Source: Paenibacillus qinlingensis (GTDB taxonomy: Bacteria > Bacillota > Bacilli > Paenibacillales > NBRC-103111). Taken from it: DNA of 64,000 nucleotides. Under the pieces are notes generated by a model, which was given only the letters and a program-made list of their open reading frames with translations, did not search any database and had not been told where the DNA came from. The stretch covers positions 718,994 to 782,993 of the forward strand of contig NZ_JABMKY010000001.1 in NCBI RefSeq assembly GCF_013204845.1, written 5' to 3'. The position numbers and the translations under genes are program-made. Shown piece after piece: positions 1-8,412 of this stretch; within the stretch, counting starts at the first letter, position 1, and each line of letters begins with the position of its first letter.

Positions 1-63
1 TAATAAATCAGCGAGCTGTTTGCAGGCCCTGCCTGCCATATCAACTTGCTCACATACATCAAA

Positions 64-113
64 AAAACGATCAATCCCCATTTATCATAGGGATTGATCG
101 TTTTCTCGTTCGT
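64..113 (-). terminator. Rho-independent terminator of the PhyH-HEAT gene
   Basis: A near-perfect inverted repeat (arms about 64-77 and 90-104, core GATCAATCCC/GGGATTGATC) is followed on the minus strand by a T run. It lies 15 bases beyond the stop of the minus-strand gene ending at 128. A and T runs flank both sides, so it could act in both directions. Confidence 0.85.
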
Positions 114-127
114 TCTTATCCTTGCAT

Positions 128-1561
128 TTACGGATAAAACGCGTTCTTCGCTGTCGTCGTCGGGCACCAGCGCGCGTTAAGCAGGAACTTAATCAGCGTG
201 TCTTTCGCACGCTCTGTACCAACGTAGCGCAAGGATTCCGCCGCATGTGCACGCACGTAGCGGTTCTCATCATCCAGAGCGATTTCCAATTGTGGAATCG
301 CGGCTTCTGCACTTGCCCCTAAACGGGACAGCGCCAAGCTGGACATAAACCGCACCTGCGCACTTTCGTCCTGCAGCGCATCACCTAAACATGCCACCAC
401 TTGATCGTGGCCAGCTTCCATAAGTCCAAGGGCATCAACAACAGCACAGCGGATTGTCTCCGATGGATGCTGCATCAAATCTACAAGTGCAGGTACCGCC
501 TCACTCGCGAGTCCTCTCAATTCACCAAGCGCGAACACAGCATGCGCGATGATTTCCTCCGAATTCTCTTCAGTTGCCTCCTTCTTGTCTGAGGCCAACG
601 CGGCAATCAAGCCATTTACTGCGCTCTCTCCCGCAACGGATAAGCCATATGCAGCAAGTCGGGATACATTTTTATCCTCGCTATGAAGGGCTTGAAGCAA
701 TGCGTCTACACCACTTTGACCACTTGCCGCAAGCTCGTAAGCCACATTAATGGCATCAGGCTCAAAACTGCTTAAACCAGCGCTTAATTCCGCAATCCGC
801 TGCGGATTAGAAGTAACTGTGTTAGCGATGCTGCCAACTTGTCCCGACAGCCAATTCCACGTCTCTTCCCACATCAAATCGTGCTGCGCTATCGGCAGTT
901 GTATCCCCTCCGGTTTACGCCACCCACTCTCTTGGTTGTTCCAGCTTGGCGTTACTGGCAGCTCCGTCCGCATAAATTCAAACTTCAACATATAACGAGG
1001 CGTTCCCAGCACATTCGGAGTGGAGCGATGCCATATATCATAATGGATCAGTGCAAAAGTCCCCGCTTCCCCACTTGCCAAAACCTCACCCTCAGGTTCA
1101 TTTCCTTCAAAAGTACGAGATTCATAGTTTTGCGTACCTGGAAGTACGCCTGTCGGTCCTAATTCCACAGGTGTATCCTGTGGGAAATACATAATCATAG
1201 CCCATTGCGGGTGATGATTGCGCATCCTTTTATAACCCCAATAGCTATCTTTATGCCAACCACCAGCGACGCTTGAAGCATTGAAATGCCCATGGCGGTG
1301 CGCATGCATCATATAATTAGGTCCCAACACACTCGTCAATGCACCTGTTACAACGGGATGATCGAAAACTTTGCGCAGCTCGCGAATTCGAGGTAAAAGA
1401 TTGTTACCAGGATTGCCTTCTTCGGTGTAAACCGTGTTCAATTGCTCTACTAAACTTTCATGGAATTCACGTGAAAAATCAGTTTTGAGAATCAGGCAGC
1501 CATTCGTAATAAACGATCTCATTTGCTCATCAGTCAATAATAAAGGTGAATTGCTCTGCAT
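128..1561 (-). CDS. Phytanoyl-CoA dioxygenase (PhyH) family protein fused to C-terminal HEAT repeats
   Basis: 477 residues. Residues about 10-240 form a PhyH-type Fe(II)/2-oxoglutarate dioxygenase domain. The iron-binding triad is visible as H103-K-D105 in GWHKDSYWG and H178 in DIWHRS, with R189 a likely 2-oxoglutarate contact. Residues about 255-470 are alternating helical repeats of the HEAT/PBS-lyase type (for example SEDKNVSRLAAYGLS, DENRYVRAHAAESL), which usually serve as protein-binding scaffolds. Most bacterial PhyH proteins are 240-320 residues, so the HEAT half is an addition. The gene is divergent from an AraC regulator starting at 1847, suggesting regulation by it. The substrate is unknown. 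The start has a GGAGGC-like site just upstream. Confidence 0.85.
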   Translation of the reverse strand: MQSNSPLLLTDEQMRSFITNGCLILKTDFSREFHESLVEQLNTVYTEEGNPGNNLLPRIRELRKVFDHPVVTGALTSVLGPNYMMHAHRHGHFNASSVAGGWHKDSYWGYKRMRNHHPQWAMIMYFPQDTPVELGPTGVLPGTQNYESRTFEGNEPEGEVLASGEAGTFALIHYDIWHRSTPNVLGTPRYMLKFEFMRTELPVTPSWNNQESGWRKPEGIQLPIAQHDLMWEETWNWLSGQVGSIANTVTSNPQRIAELSAGLSSFEPDAINVAYELAASGQSGVDALLQALHSEDKNVSRLAAYGLSVAGESAVNGLIAALASDKKEATEENSEEIIAHAVFALGELRGLASEAVPALVDLMQHPSETIRCAVVDALGLMEAGHDQVVACLGDALQDESAQVRFMSSLALSRLGASAEAAIPQLEIALDDENRYVRAHAAESLRYVGTERAKDTLIKFLLNARWCPTTTAKNAFYP

Positions 1562-1644
1562 TGTCTCTGCCTCCTTGGCAAGTAAGGAATGTGTGAACCA
1601 TGCTTTTATTATATGAATGATGATTCGGACATTAAATAAACAAT

Positions 1645-1671
1645 CTTAATCCGTGCTAGCACAAAATTAAG
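1645..1671. promoter_or_regulatory. Nested palindrome between divergent PhyH and AraC genes (candidate operator)
   Basis: A perfect 10-bp palindrome GTGCTAGCAC (1653-1662) is flanked by an outer inverted pair CTTAAT (1645-1650) and ATTAAG (1666-1671). It sits in the 285-bp region between two divergent genes, where a shared operator would be expected. Binding by the adjacent AraC protein is inference only. Confidence 0.4.
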
Positions 1672-1846
1672 GTATTATTATCCCTCTCGTTTTAAAACAG
1701 AGTACCTATCCTCGTTGCATATCTCTCCGATTTTGATATAAAGTTAAGATGAAATCGAATCATAGCTAGTCTTTTCCTGAGCTTCCTATCCAATCTTGCG
1801 ATAACTATAATTATTCATACATTTCATTGAAAAGAGATGTTACACG

Positions 1847-2740
1847 ATGACCTACCCGCAGGATCTAAAAGAACGAACACCGCTATGGGACAGCAACTTT
1901 CCTATCCACTTCTATAGAAACCGCCCGTCCCCCCGTGCAAAAGATGATACAATTCTCAATTTGCATTGGCATGAGCATTTTGAAATTATTGATATGCAAG
2001 TTGGCAAAGCCGTATTTCACATCGACAGTCGCCCCTACGAGGTAGAACCTGGCGATCTTCTTTTCGTCCCTGCTGGTGCACTGCACGTGGGTTACAGTTT
2101 GGAGCGTGAACCGATCGAATACGTAGCGATTGTGTTTAATGCGTCTTTGTTACGTGTGATTAATCCCGATCCGATCTATGAAAGATATATCCTTCCGTTC
2201 CTAGACGGACGCATTCTCCCACCTCCAATGTTAAAAGCAAATGATGAGCATGCCGCACCTTACCGCCGACTCATTCGTGAATCGACGGTTGAATTTGAAC
2301 AGAGAGATTCCGCCTATGAACTAGTAATCAAACATAATTTTCAACTGTTATTCACGTTGCTCTCACGGCAATTTCTACCGGACAAATTCATAACCAAGCC
2401 ATTCCCAGCGCGTCACACTGAAGCCTTTAAGCCACTAATCCAACAGATGGAAGCACAGTTATCTGAACCATTATCCGTGGAGCAAGCAGCACGAATTGTG
2501 AATCTGAATCCGTTCCATTTTTGCAAAACCTTCAAGAAACTAACCGGACGCACCTACATCGACTATATGAATTGGCTGCGAATTAATGAATCCGATCGAC
2601 TACTTCGTGAAACGGAATGGACTGTAACGGAAATTGCTGAGCGAATCGGTTGTGGGAATGCGAACTATTTTACGAAGCTTTTTAAGAAATATCGAGGATT
2701 TCCTCCGTCTGAAGTTCGGCGAAAATTAGAAAAAACTTAG
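1847..2740 (+). CDS. AraC-family transcriptional regulator with N-terminal cupin sensor
   Basis: 297 residues. The N-terminal half is a cupin-type sensor (HWHEHFEI at about 41-48, then RPYEVEPGDLLFVPAGALH). The last 100 residues carry the two helix-turn-helix motifs of AraC proteins (SVEQAARIVNLNPFHFCKTF, then VTEIAERIGCGNANYFTKLF with the conserved FKKYRGFPPSEVR tail). This is the usual layout of AraC proteins that sense a sugar or other small molecule. It is divergent from the PhyH-HEAT gene, its probable target. An AAGAGA-type site 9 bases before the ATG supports this start. Its stop lies one base from the stop of the convergent PAQR gene. Confidence 0.9.
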   Translation: MTYPQDLKERTPLWDSNFPIHFYRNRPSPRAKDDTILNLHWHEHFEIIDMQVGKAVFHIDSRPYEVEPGDLLFVPAGALHVGYSLEREPIEYVAIVFNASLLRVINPDPIYERYILPFLDGRILPPPMLKANDEHAAPYRRLIRESTVEFEQRDSAYELVIKHNFQLLFTLLSRQFLPDKFITKPFPARHTEAFKPLIQQMEAQLSEPLSVEQAARIVNLNPFHFCKTFKKLTGRTYIDYMNWLRINESDRLLRETEWTVTEIAERIGCGNANYFTKLFKKYRGFPPSEVRRKLEKT

Positions 2741-2741
2741 C

Positions 2742-3386
2742 TTATAGTAGCGCGGGCATCACGTAACTATATACGGCAATAAAGTGGCAGATGCTTCCCG
2801 CGAGAACAAACAGGTGCCAGATTGTATGATGATAGCGTAATTTGTGCCAGAGGAAAAAAGGGACACCTCCGAGGTAGCTCATCAATCCGAGCCCTAACCA
2901 AGCAAACGCCATATGCGGCAGTCGTACATAAAGCGGAATAATGAAGAGCATCATGAAGGCGGCCATGCCTAAATACATGAACAGCCCCCAAGGCATAAAA
3001 CGCTGAATGATAACATGCACATACCTTACACCGCCAAAGGCTAGCGCCCAAATGACGATGAGCAGCTCAATCGCAATCCGGCTATGCCAGGTGATGAGCA
3101 AGAAGGGCGTATAGGAACCCGCCATGGCAATGAATATCGCCGCGTGATCCAGCTTTTCGAAGCGTTTCCCCCACTTGGGTGAGCGAGCACCGTGCAGCAG
3201 CGTCGAGGACACGTAGAGCAAGCAAAAGGAAACTCCGAACACAACGTTGCTCGCCGTGTAGAGCCAATCTTCAAAAAGTGCAGACCGCTGCAATAACAAA
3301 ATCAGCCCATAAATACTTAAACACACACCAATCCCATGGCTAACTGTGTTTAAGCGTTCTTCTTTGCGTGCAAGTTGCTCCTCCAT
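2742..3386 (-). CDS. Hemolysin III / PAQR-family membrane protein
   Basis: 214 residues from the ATG at 3386, chosen over the in-frame GTG at 3398 because AAGGAG abuts that GTG directly. About seven membrane segments are predicted. Signature residues of the bacterial hemolysin-III/YqfA branch are present: EERLNTVSHGIG near the N terminus, STLLHG, KLDHAAIFIAMAGSYTPF, and the C-terminal HTIWHLFVLAGSICHF. The conserved histidines (SHG, LDHA, HxxWH) match metal-binding positions in PAQR proteins. The family is widespread in Bacillota; a role in membrane homeostasis is proposed rather than firmly known. The gene is alone on its strand and tail-to-tail with the AraC gene. Confidence 0.88.
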   Translation of the reverse strand: MEEQLARKEERLNTVSHGIGVCLSIYGLILLLQRSALFEDWLYTASNVVFGVSFCLLYVSSTLLHGARSPKWGKRFEKLDHAAIFIAMAGSYTPFLLITWHSRIAIELLIVIWALAFGGVRYVHVIIQRFMPWGLFMYLGMAAFMMLFIIPLYVRLPHMAFAWLGLGLMSYLGGVPFFLWHKLRYHHTIWHLFVLAGSICHFIAVYSYVMPALL

Positions 3387-3490
3387 GTGCCAAGACACTC
3401 CTTTCGTGTGTTTGTCCTAGTTTTTCCCATGGAGGTGGCGCGTATGTATGAAAAGTGGAGCGGAGGTGCCATTTGCCTCTTCTGTCCTAC

Positions 3491-3537
3491 TATAAAAAAT
3501 AAAACGCCGCTAACTCCAACAAACAGGAGCTAGCGGC
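3491..3537 (-). terminator. Rho-independent terminator downstream of the GT2/PlsY-like operon
   Basis: Inverted repeat with arms 3506-3517 and 3526-3537 (GCCGCTA...TAGCGGC), followed on the minus strand by an AT-rich T run (3491-3505). It lies about 90 bases beyond the stop at 3625. Confidence 0.75.
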
Positions 3538-3624
3538 ATGTGCTGCACGCTTAATATGATGGCTCTCTTCACAAAAGCAAACTTGATTCTCCCCCTGAAG
3601 CACCGCATTTGAATATCATACAAT

Positions 3625-4251
3625 TTAAAGTGGAGAACCTTCCTTTTCCTTCTTCTTTTTATGCAGCAAGGCAGCCAATTCTTTATGATGCTTGAACATA
3701 ATGAGAAGCGTATTCCCCACCCATATCCACAACAACATCGCCGCAGCGTCCCTCACATACAGATATATACCCAAAAGCAACATCCCGATCACAACCTGCT
3801 GACCATCTACCTCCGACGATATCGGCTTCCATTTATGAATGACCTTCATCCCGCCTAGCATGACTGCCAAAATAACCGCCAACGCTAGTGATACTTCAAA
3901 CTGTGTCAGGCCACTCCAAACGCCAAATGTGACAGCGATCGCCTTGCCCCCTTTTCCACGCAAAAAAGGCGAAAACGCATGCCCAAATATGGATGCTAAT
4001 GCAATGGGAATCAGTCCATATCCAGACATCCCGCCAACTTCCACTGCCAATAAAATGACGAGATAGCCTTTAATAAAATCAAGCAATACCCCGGCAATGC
4101 CTAGCCGAAATCCCGCTGCTTTCCACAAATTGAGGGCGCCAGGGTTCCCGTCCCCTATGGTTTTTAGATTTTTCCGAGCTAACCGACCCAACCAGTAACT
4201 AAACATAAGCGCACCCGATACAAAAGCACAAATCGTCCACACGATGATCAT
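3625..4251 (-). CDS. PlsY-like (glycerol-3-phosphate) acyltransferase paralogue
   Basis: 208 residues, multi-pass membrane protein. The start at 4251 is set by a 4-base ATGA overlap with the upstream glycosyltransferase stop; the open frame extends further upstream but that part lies inside the other gene. PlsY-type motifs are present but altered: GDGNPGALN replaces the usual GSGNxGATN, followed by LDFIKG and GHAFSPFLRGKGGKAIA. PlsY transfers acyl groups from acyl phosphate to glycerol-3-phosphate. The altered first motif and the coupling to a CrtQ-like glycosyltransferase make a specialised acyl acceptor possible. The main PlsY of the cell is more likely encoded elsewhere. Confidence 0.8.
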   Translation of the reverse strand: MIIVWTICAFVSGALMFSYWLGRLARKNLKTIGDGNPGALNLWKAAGFRLGIAGVLLDFIKGYLVILLAVEVGGMSGYGLIPIALASIFGHAFSPFLRGKGGKAIAVTFGVWSGLTQFEVSLALAVILAVMLGGMKVIHKWKPISSEVDGQQVVIGMLLLGIYLYVRDAAAMLLWIWVGNTLLIMFKHHKELAALLHKKKKEKEGSPL

Positions 4252-5342
4252 TGCTCTCGCCTGCTTCCTACTTTGACGTGCCGCCCTTTCCAGGCTACAT
4301 GCCCTAGAAATACGACCTGATACATCGAGTACAGCATGACCATAATGAAAAATAACGTGGACACCATGTGTAACACAGGAATGACGATGCCAAAAATCCC
4401 AACGTATTTTACAAAATAAAAAAGCTGTGCCATGTACAAGAGGTAGCCGATTAGAAGCGGTATGCCCCATGTTGTCGTTAGGAAAAAAGGGAAAGCTGCT
4501 GAGAGGATCAGCCCAATCGCCCAAATCGCGGTAAGCGTAAGGGTACCTGCTTTGAGTTTAGACGTGCCTAGGACAGCACCTTTGCCGAAGCCTTGGATCT
4601 GGCTTTTTAGGCCCTGAGGATACATCCGGAACGAAACCAGCCCATAGCCGATAAAATTGTTCACCGGAATCCCTGCTCTTACATACGTAGCACCAAGATT
4701 TAGGTCGTCCAGCATTTCCGATTTGATGCCTTCGTGGCCTTTGACCGATTCGTAATCTTCCCTAGTCGTTAAAATACAAGACCCATAGAGGCCTTTCTGT
4801 TTATTATTTTTCTCAAAAGGAGATGTAAACGCAAATACACCGAGCACATTGAAGATGAGCGCTAGTCTCTCTCTTATATTCTCCGTGTAATGGTAAGGAA
4901 CGACCGACAGCACTCCACCTAATTTATTCCGTGCTTTTACCAAACATTCTAATGCCCGAGGTGCGAACCGAATATCTGCATCCAGAAAAGCAATGAGATC
5001 ACCCGTGGCGTGGGAATAGCCGTTCCATACGGCCCAGTTTTTGCCCGTCCACCCGTCAGGCAGCTTAGGATTAGAAATCACGGTAACGCCGTAATTTTCA
5101 GCGATTTCCTTCGTGTGATCCTCCGAAAAATCATCTACTACGATGACTTCATAGGGTTCCAAGGTTTGGATTTTCAGGGCATGAAGAAGGTGAGGGAGAT
5201 TGTCCGCTTCATTCCTTGCCGGAATAATGATAGACAACTTAACTCCATTCAGAGCTTGATCGGTGCTGCGGGGGATCTCTTGTCTTCTGAAGATCATGAA
5301 ACCAGACAAACACCCTAGGACACATATGACTAGTAACGCCAT
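4248..5342 (-). CDS. Family 2 glycosyltransferase, membrane-anchored, CrtQ-like
   Basis: 364 residues from the ATG at 5342, chosen because GGAGGAG lies 8 bases upstream; an in-frame ATG at 5369 has no such site. One N-terminal membrane segment (ALLVICVLGCLSGFMIF) is followed by a GT-A domain: SIIIPARNEADNLPHLL, EVIVVDDFSEDHT, the metal-binding FLDADI, and EMLDDLNLG. Three or so membrane helices close the protein. The order GWTGKNWAVWNG...LDADIRF resembles 4,4'-diaponeurosporenoate glycosyltransferases of C30 carotenoid pathways, but no other carotenoid gene lies nearby. It is translationally coupled to the PlsY-like gene, so the two probably build one glycolipid-type product. Confidence 0.82.
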   Translation of the reverse strand: MALLVICVLGCLSGFMIFRRQEIPRSTDQALNGVKLSIIIPARNEADNLPHLLHALKIQTLEPYEVIVVDDFSEDHTKEIAENYGVTVISNPKLPDGWTGKNWAVWNGYSHATGDLIAFLDADIRFAPRALECLVKARNKLGGVLSVVPYHYTENIRERLALIFNVLGVFAFTSPFEKNNKQKGLYGSCILTTREDYESVKGHEGIKSEMLDDLNLGATYVRAGIPVNNFIGYGLVSFRMYPQGLKSQIQGFGKGAVLGTSKLKAGTLTLTAIWAIGLILSAAFPFFLTTTWGIPLLIGYLLYMAQLFYFVKYVGIFGIVIPVLHMVSTLFFIMVMLYSMYQVVFLGHVAWKGRHVKVGSRREQ

Positions 5343-5472
5343 TTGGGGAACTCCTCCTTCACATCCCACTGCTAATGGGGCCGGTGCGAGACATTTTTCC
5401 GATCCGGAAATACAGGCTATATAGATGTATATGAAAGTTCAATCGCTTCTCATGCGAACAATTCACTCGGTA

Positions 5473-5481
5473 TGTTATAAT
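5473..5481 (+). promoter_or_regulatory. Extended -10 promoter candidate
   Basis: TGTTATAAT, a perfect TGnTATAAT extended -10 box, lies 35 bases before the ATG at 5516. No good -35 is visible, which fits an extended -10 promoter. Confidence 0.55.
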
Positions 5482-5515
5482 ATTGCTTATCACCTTATTG
5501 GAGGCATCCTTATTT

Positions 5516-5773
5516 ATGAAAATTTATGTCATCCTCTCTTTTGATGGGGAAACACTTGAGAATGTTTATGTCGGTCCCGACGAGGAAAAAGCGCTTGCGT
5601 TCAAGCCGGCCGATTTTGAAAATTGCGATGCCCTCTTTGTAGAAATATGGGAAGACGGGGAAAAGACCGACGATTTCCGATTAGAAGAAGAGGAAGAATT
5701 CGAAGAAGATGATGTACAATATGAGGACGTGGATCTGGTTAACGAAGAAGACAATGAGGAAGAAGTCAAATAA
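5516..5773 (+). CDS. Small acidic protein of unknown function
   Basis: 85 residues from the ATG at 5516, preceded by TTGGAGG; an in-frame upstream ATG at 5483 lacks a site. The N-terminal half (MKIYVILSFDGETLENVYVGPDEEKAL) looks like a small folded alpha/beta domain. The last 35 residues are almost entirely Glu/Asp. I do not recognise the family. It lies 37 bases before another unknown gene on the same strand and likely shares its transcript. Confidence 0.65.
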   Translation: MKIYVILSFDGETLENVYVGPDEEKALAFKPADFENCDALFVEIWEDGEKTDDFRLEEEEEFEEDDVQYEDVDLVNEEDNEEEVK

Positions 5774-5810
5774 GGTTTCCCTCTATATCGCATAGAAAGG
5801 ACGATTACAT

Positions 5811-6563
5811 ATGGATTATGCTTTCGCTATTGAACCAGCTGCGTTTACTCGTTTTGATGAAGAGTCCGAGCTGATCGAGCAATGTAAAGAATGGGGTTTA
5901 GTTTCTGAAAAAGCGGTCAAAGCAAAAGCCTTTTTCTATAAAGGGAATAGCCTTAATGTAGCATGCAATATCGTCGGTCTCGTGGATCCTATGACGGCAG
6001 TTATTGAGTTAGATACGAAGCAGCTGCACTGCATTCATCCCTCCTATTTGAAGGAAATGCAAGCTGCGAACTATAGCCAGCGAGGTGCAGCTCTAGCTGA
6101 GGATTCCGTAGTTGCGGATGAATTGGAGACTGCTGAGCCGGAAGAAAAGCCAGCCAAAGCAACAAAAGCCGCGAAAACGGACGTTGTTTCTGAAGATGGA
6201 CAAGCAGCACCTGCTGAGAAAGCGCCCCCTAAGGAAAAAACGAAAAAAGAGAAAGCCCCTAAACTGGAGCTTCCTGAAGAAAAAGTGAAAATGAAGGCGA
6301 CTGTTACGGAGTTTACAACCGTGCCGAACAACTTCTCAGACACTGATGATGAAGTCATCATCTATGATGCTGTATCCATCCTCGATCCAGCTTTAGACAT
6401 CGGCACTGCCTGGTCGAGCCACAGCGCAACGCTCAAAAAGCTCGAGCTCGCGGTCGGCGACACTGTCACCTTCGAGTGCAAAATCGTCGCGAAGAAACTA
6501 AGCAAACATCCCGTGCCGTACAAAATCAACAATCCGGGTAAGATGCAGAAGGTAGCGGAATAA
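5811..6563 (+). CDS. Unknown two-domain protein with charged Ala/Glu/Lys linker
   Basis: 250 residues. An N-terminal domain (about 1-85, with a possible small beta fold around AKAFFYKGNSLNVACNIVGLVD) and a C-terminal domain (about 160-250, KMKATVTEFTTVPNNFSDTDDEVIIYDAV...DTVTFECKIVAKKL, OB-like in feel) are joined by a low-complexity Ala/Glu/Lys/Pro linker. No catalytic motif or signal peptide is visible. An AGAAAGGA site precedes the ATG. It follows the small acidic gene and ends in a strong terminator, so the two form a short operon. Function unknown. Confidence 0.7.
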   Translation: MDYAFAIEPAAFTRFDEESELIEQCKEWGLVSEKAVKAKAFFYKGNSLNVACNIVGLVDPMTAVIELDTKQLHCIHPSYLKEMQAANYSQRGAALAEDSVVADELETAEPEEKPAKATKAAKTDVVSEDGQAAPAEKAPPKEKTKKEKAPKLELPEEKVKMKATVTEFTTVPNNFSDTDDEVIIYDAVSILDPALDIGTAWSSHSATLKKLELAVGDTVTFECKIVAKKLSKHPVPYKINNPGKMQKVAE

Positions 6564-6576
6564 GGAACTGGTAGAG

Positions 6577-6611
6577 CTTCAGCCCCTTAGAGGGGGGCTG
6601 AAGTTTTTTTG
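6577..6611 (+). terminator. Rho-independent terminator of the two-gene unknown operon
   Basis: Arms CTTCAGCCCC (6577-6586) and GGGGCTGAAG (6594-6603) are followed by seven or more T. It is 14 bases past the stop at 6563. Confidence 0.92.
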
Positions 6612-6666
6612 TTTGACGGGGCTGCATGGCGCGGGCGGCATGCGAGTGCCCCGGGTTTTCGGGCGA

Positions 6667-6859
6667 AATAAGGCCCAAAAAAGGGCCTTATTCTCTCGCA
6701 CGCCGGCCGCAGACTCACAATAGCGCCTTAAAAGGGCGCTATTGTCTTCGCCGCGCTCGCTTTTCGAGCGCTCTGAGCACTTTAAGGCCCGAAAAGGGCC
6801 TTATTTCTTCACACGACGGCCGGCAGACTCACAATAGCGCCTTATAAGGGCGCTATTGT
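6667..6859. repeat. Duplicated ~114-bp unit carrying alternating strong hairpins
   Basis: Hairpin A (AATAAGGCCC/GGGCCTTATT, 6667-6692; recurs at 6783-6802) alternates with hairpin B (ACAATAGCGCC/GGCGCTATTGT, 6717-6745; recurs at 6831-6859). A further small hairpin lies at 6754-6770. The A-to-A and B-to-B distances are about 113-114 bp, so a whole unit has duplicated. No coding potential is convincing here. The rest of the 6612-7213 gap holds a weaker GGCAA/TTGCC hairpin with an AAAGGCCTTA core near 7047-7066 and nothing else I can identify. Confidence 0.8.
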
Positions 6860-7182
6860 CTCCGCCGCGCTCATTGCCGCCTCCCTTCCTCTTCCACAAA
6901 GGACTATTCCTTCAAAACTTAGCTACTCCACACATCATCCCCGCCAACATACACACTTCACACAAACCATATGCGAAAAAGCTACATGAACACAAACCAC
7001 ACACCTAACAGTAGCTAGATTTGTTCCTGAACTACATCTCAATCAGTGGCAAAAAGGCCTTATTGCCTCACTCACCAGCCTGCGGAATCAAATAAAGGTT
7101 TTAATCCTAATTAAATCTCCGGCTTCACCTCCCACTCCACTTCCTGTTGCCAAAGGCACTCTGCAAGATCAACCCTACATGC

Positions 7183-7188
7183 TATAAT
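7183..7188 (+). promoter_or_regulatory. -10 box candidate before AraC gene
   Basis: A perfect TATAAT lies 26 bases before the ATG at 7214. The -35 region at the right distance (CTGCAA, 7161-7166) is weak. Confidence 0.5.
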
Positions 7189-7213
7189 AAGCATTGAGAA
7201 AGGTGCTGATCAG

Positions 7214-8068
7214 ATGGCTCCCAACCTGACAACCATGCAGCCGGCAGAAACGATCGGTATGCTTGCCGATTATCATTTCCCTCCCTACATAACATTAGCT
7301 CATATGTTCCATGCCCCACAGGAATGGGCGATACGCAATCGAGAGATGACGCAGTTCATTCTCCAATATGTCGTCGATGGTTTTGCTCACTACCCAGTTA
7401 ACGATATTCCCTATGAGACGCGCCGCGGCGATCTCTTATTTCATCGTCCGAATGAACGACACTCGATTATTAAAGAAGACCATAGTCCTTATGTGTGTAT
7501 TTCACTTGTGTTTCATTTTGGCACGTCTGCTTTCCCCTACGAGGAACTATTCAAACATAAGCATCTACTTGGAAATTTCGCGGACCATCCGGTAGAAACG
7601 ATGTTATCTCAGCTTGTTTCGCATTATCGCCAGCCAGGACTTGTGCATCAGATGCACTGCCAAAGCTTACTTATGCGTATTCTTGCTGAAGCCGCGCTAG
7701 GTTTGGAAAACAGCACAACACGCACCAAGACTGACTCTCTCACCATGCCCAAACTCGTCTTAATCAAAAACTATCTAACCGAGCACTACAGCCGTGAAAT
7801 TCAAATTAAAGAACTGGAAGACGTATCTGGTCTCAGCAAAAACTACATTTTGACCTTATTCCGCCAACATGTCGGCATGTCTCCTATGCAGTACTTGACT
7901 TGGATCCGCATAAACAAAGCGAAGGAGTTAGCCATTCACAGCAACCTTTCCTTCAGTGAAATTGCGGATCGCGTCGGTTATTCGGATGTCCATACATTCG
8001 GACGCATGTTCAAGAAAAAAACGGGACAAAGTTTAACCCAGTTTTGTTCGAATTTGATCTATTCTTAG
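7214..8068 (+). CDS. AraC-family transcriptional regulator
   Basis: 284 residues. The N-terminal half is a cupin-like sensor (RRGDLLFHRPNERHSI). Residues about 180-280 hold two helix-turn-helix motifs (IQIKELEDVSGLSKNYILTLF and FSEIADRVGYSDVHTFGRMF with a closing FKKKTGQSLTQF). A GAAAGG site lies upstream of the ATG. It faces the PhyH gene at 8707-9615 tail-to-tail across a repeat-rich gap; that gene is a plausible target by analogy with the other two AraC/PhyH pairs here. Confidence 0.9.
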   Translation: MAPNLTTMQPAETIGMLADYHFPPYITLAHMFHAPQEWAIRNREMTQFILQYVVDGFAHYPVNDIPYETRRGDLLFHRPNERHSIIKEDHSPYVCISLVFHFGTSAFPYEELFKHKHLLGNFADHPVETMLSQLVSHYRQPGLVHQMHCQSLLMRILAEAALGLENSTTRTKTDSLTMPKLVLIKNYLTEHYSREIQIKELEDVSGLSKNYILTLFRQHVGMSPMQYLTWIRINKAKELAIHSNLSFSEIADRVGYSDVHTFGRMFKKKTGQSLTQFCSNLIYS

Positions 8069-8114
8069 ATCGTCGGGAGTGTAATTGGTATAGCGATTGG
8101 TTGGGAATGGGTTA

Positions 8115-8258
8115 GATGAGTTGATTGATGAGTTGATTGATGAGTTGATTGATGAGTTGATTGATGAGTTGATTGATGAGTTGATTGATGAGTTGATTGA
8201 TGAGTTGATTGATTGGTTGATTGATGAGTTGATTGATGAGTTGATTGATTGGTTGATT
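8115..8258. repeat. 12-bp tandem repeat array (12 units)
   Basis: Twelve contiguous 12-bp units: eight perfect GATGAGTTGATT, one variant GATTGGTTGATT, two perfect, one variant. Degenerate TTGATTGATTGG-like sequence continues to about 8307. The array starts 46 bases after the AraC stop and lies in no real gene. Tracts of this kind change length by slippage. Confidence 0.95.
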
Positions 8259-8412
8259 GATTGGTGATTTGTTTGTTGATTGATTGGTGATTTGGTTGGT
8301 TGATTGACTAGTTGAGGTTGGACTGTAATTAGGTGACTGGTATGCTAGGAGTGATCAGACGAGGTCACTCAACAGGCTTGTATCGAGATTCGACGCTCCC
8401 CTCCAATACAAA

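Noticed and set aside
8115..8258. 12-bp repeats as a CRISPR or coding repeat
   Set aside because: There are no spacers, and the array lies after the AraC stop with no start or ribosome binding site.
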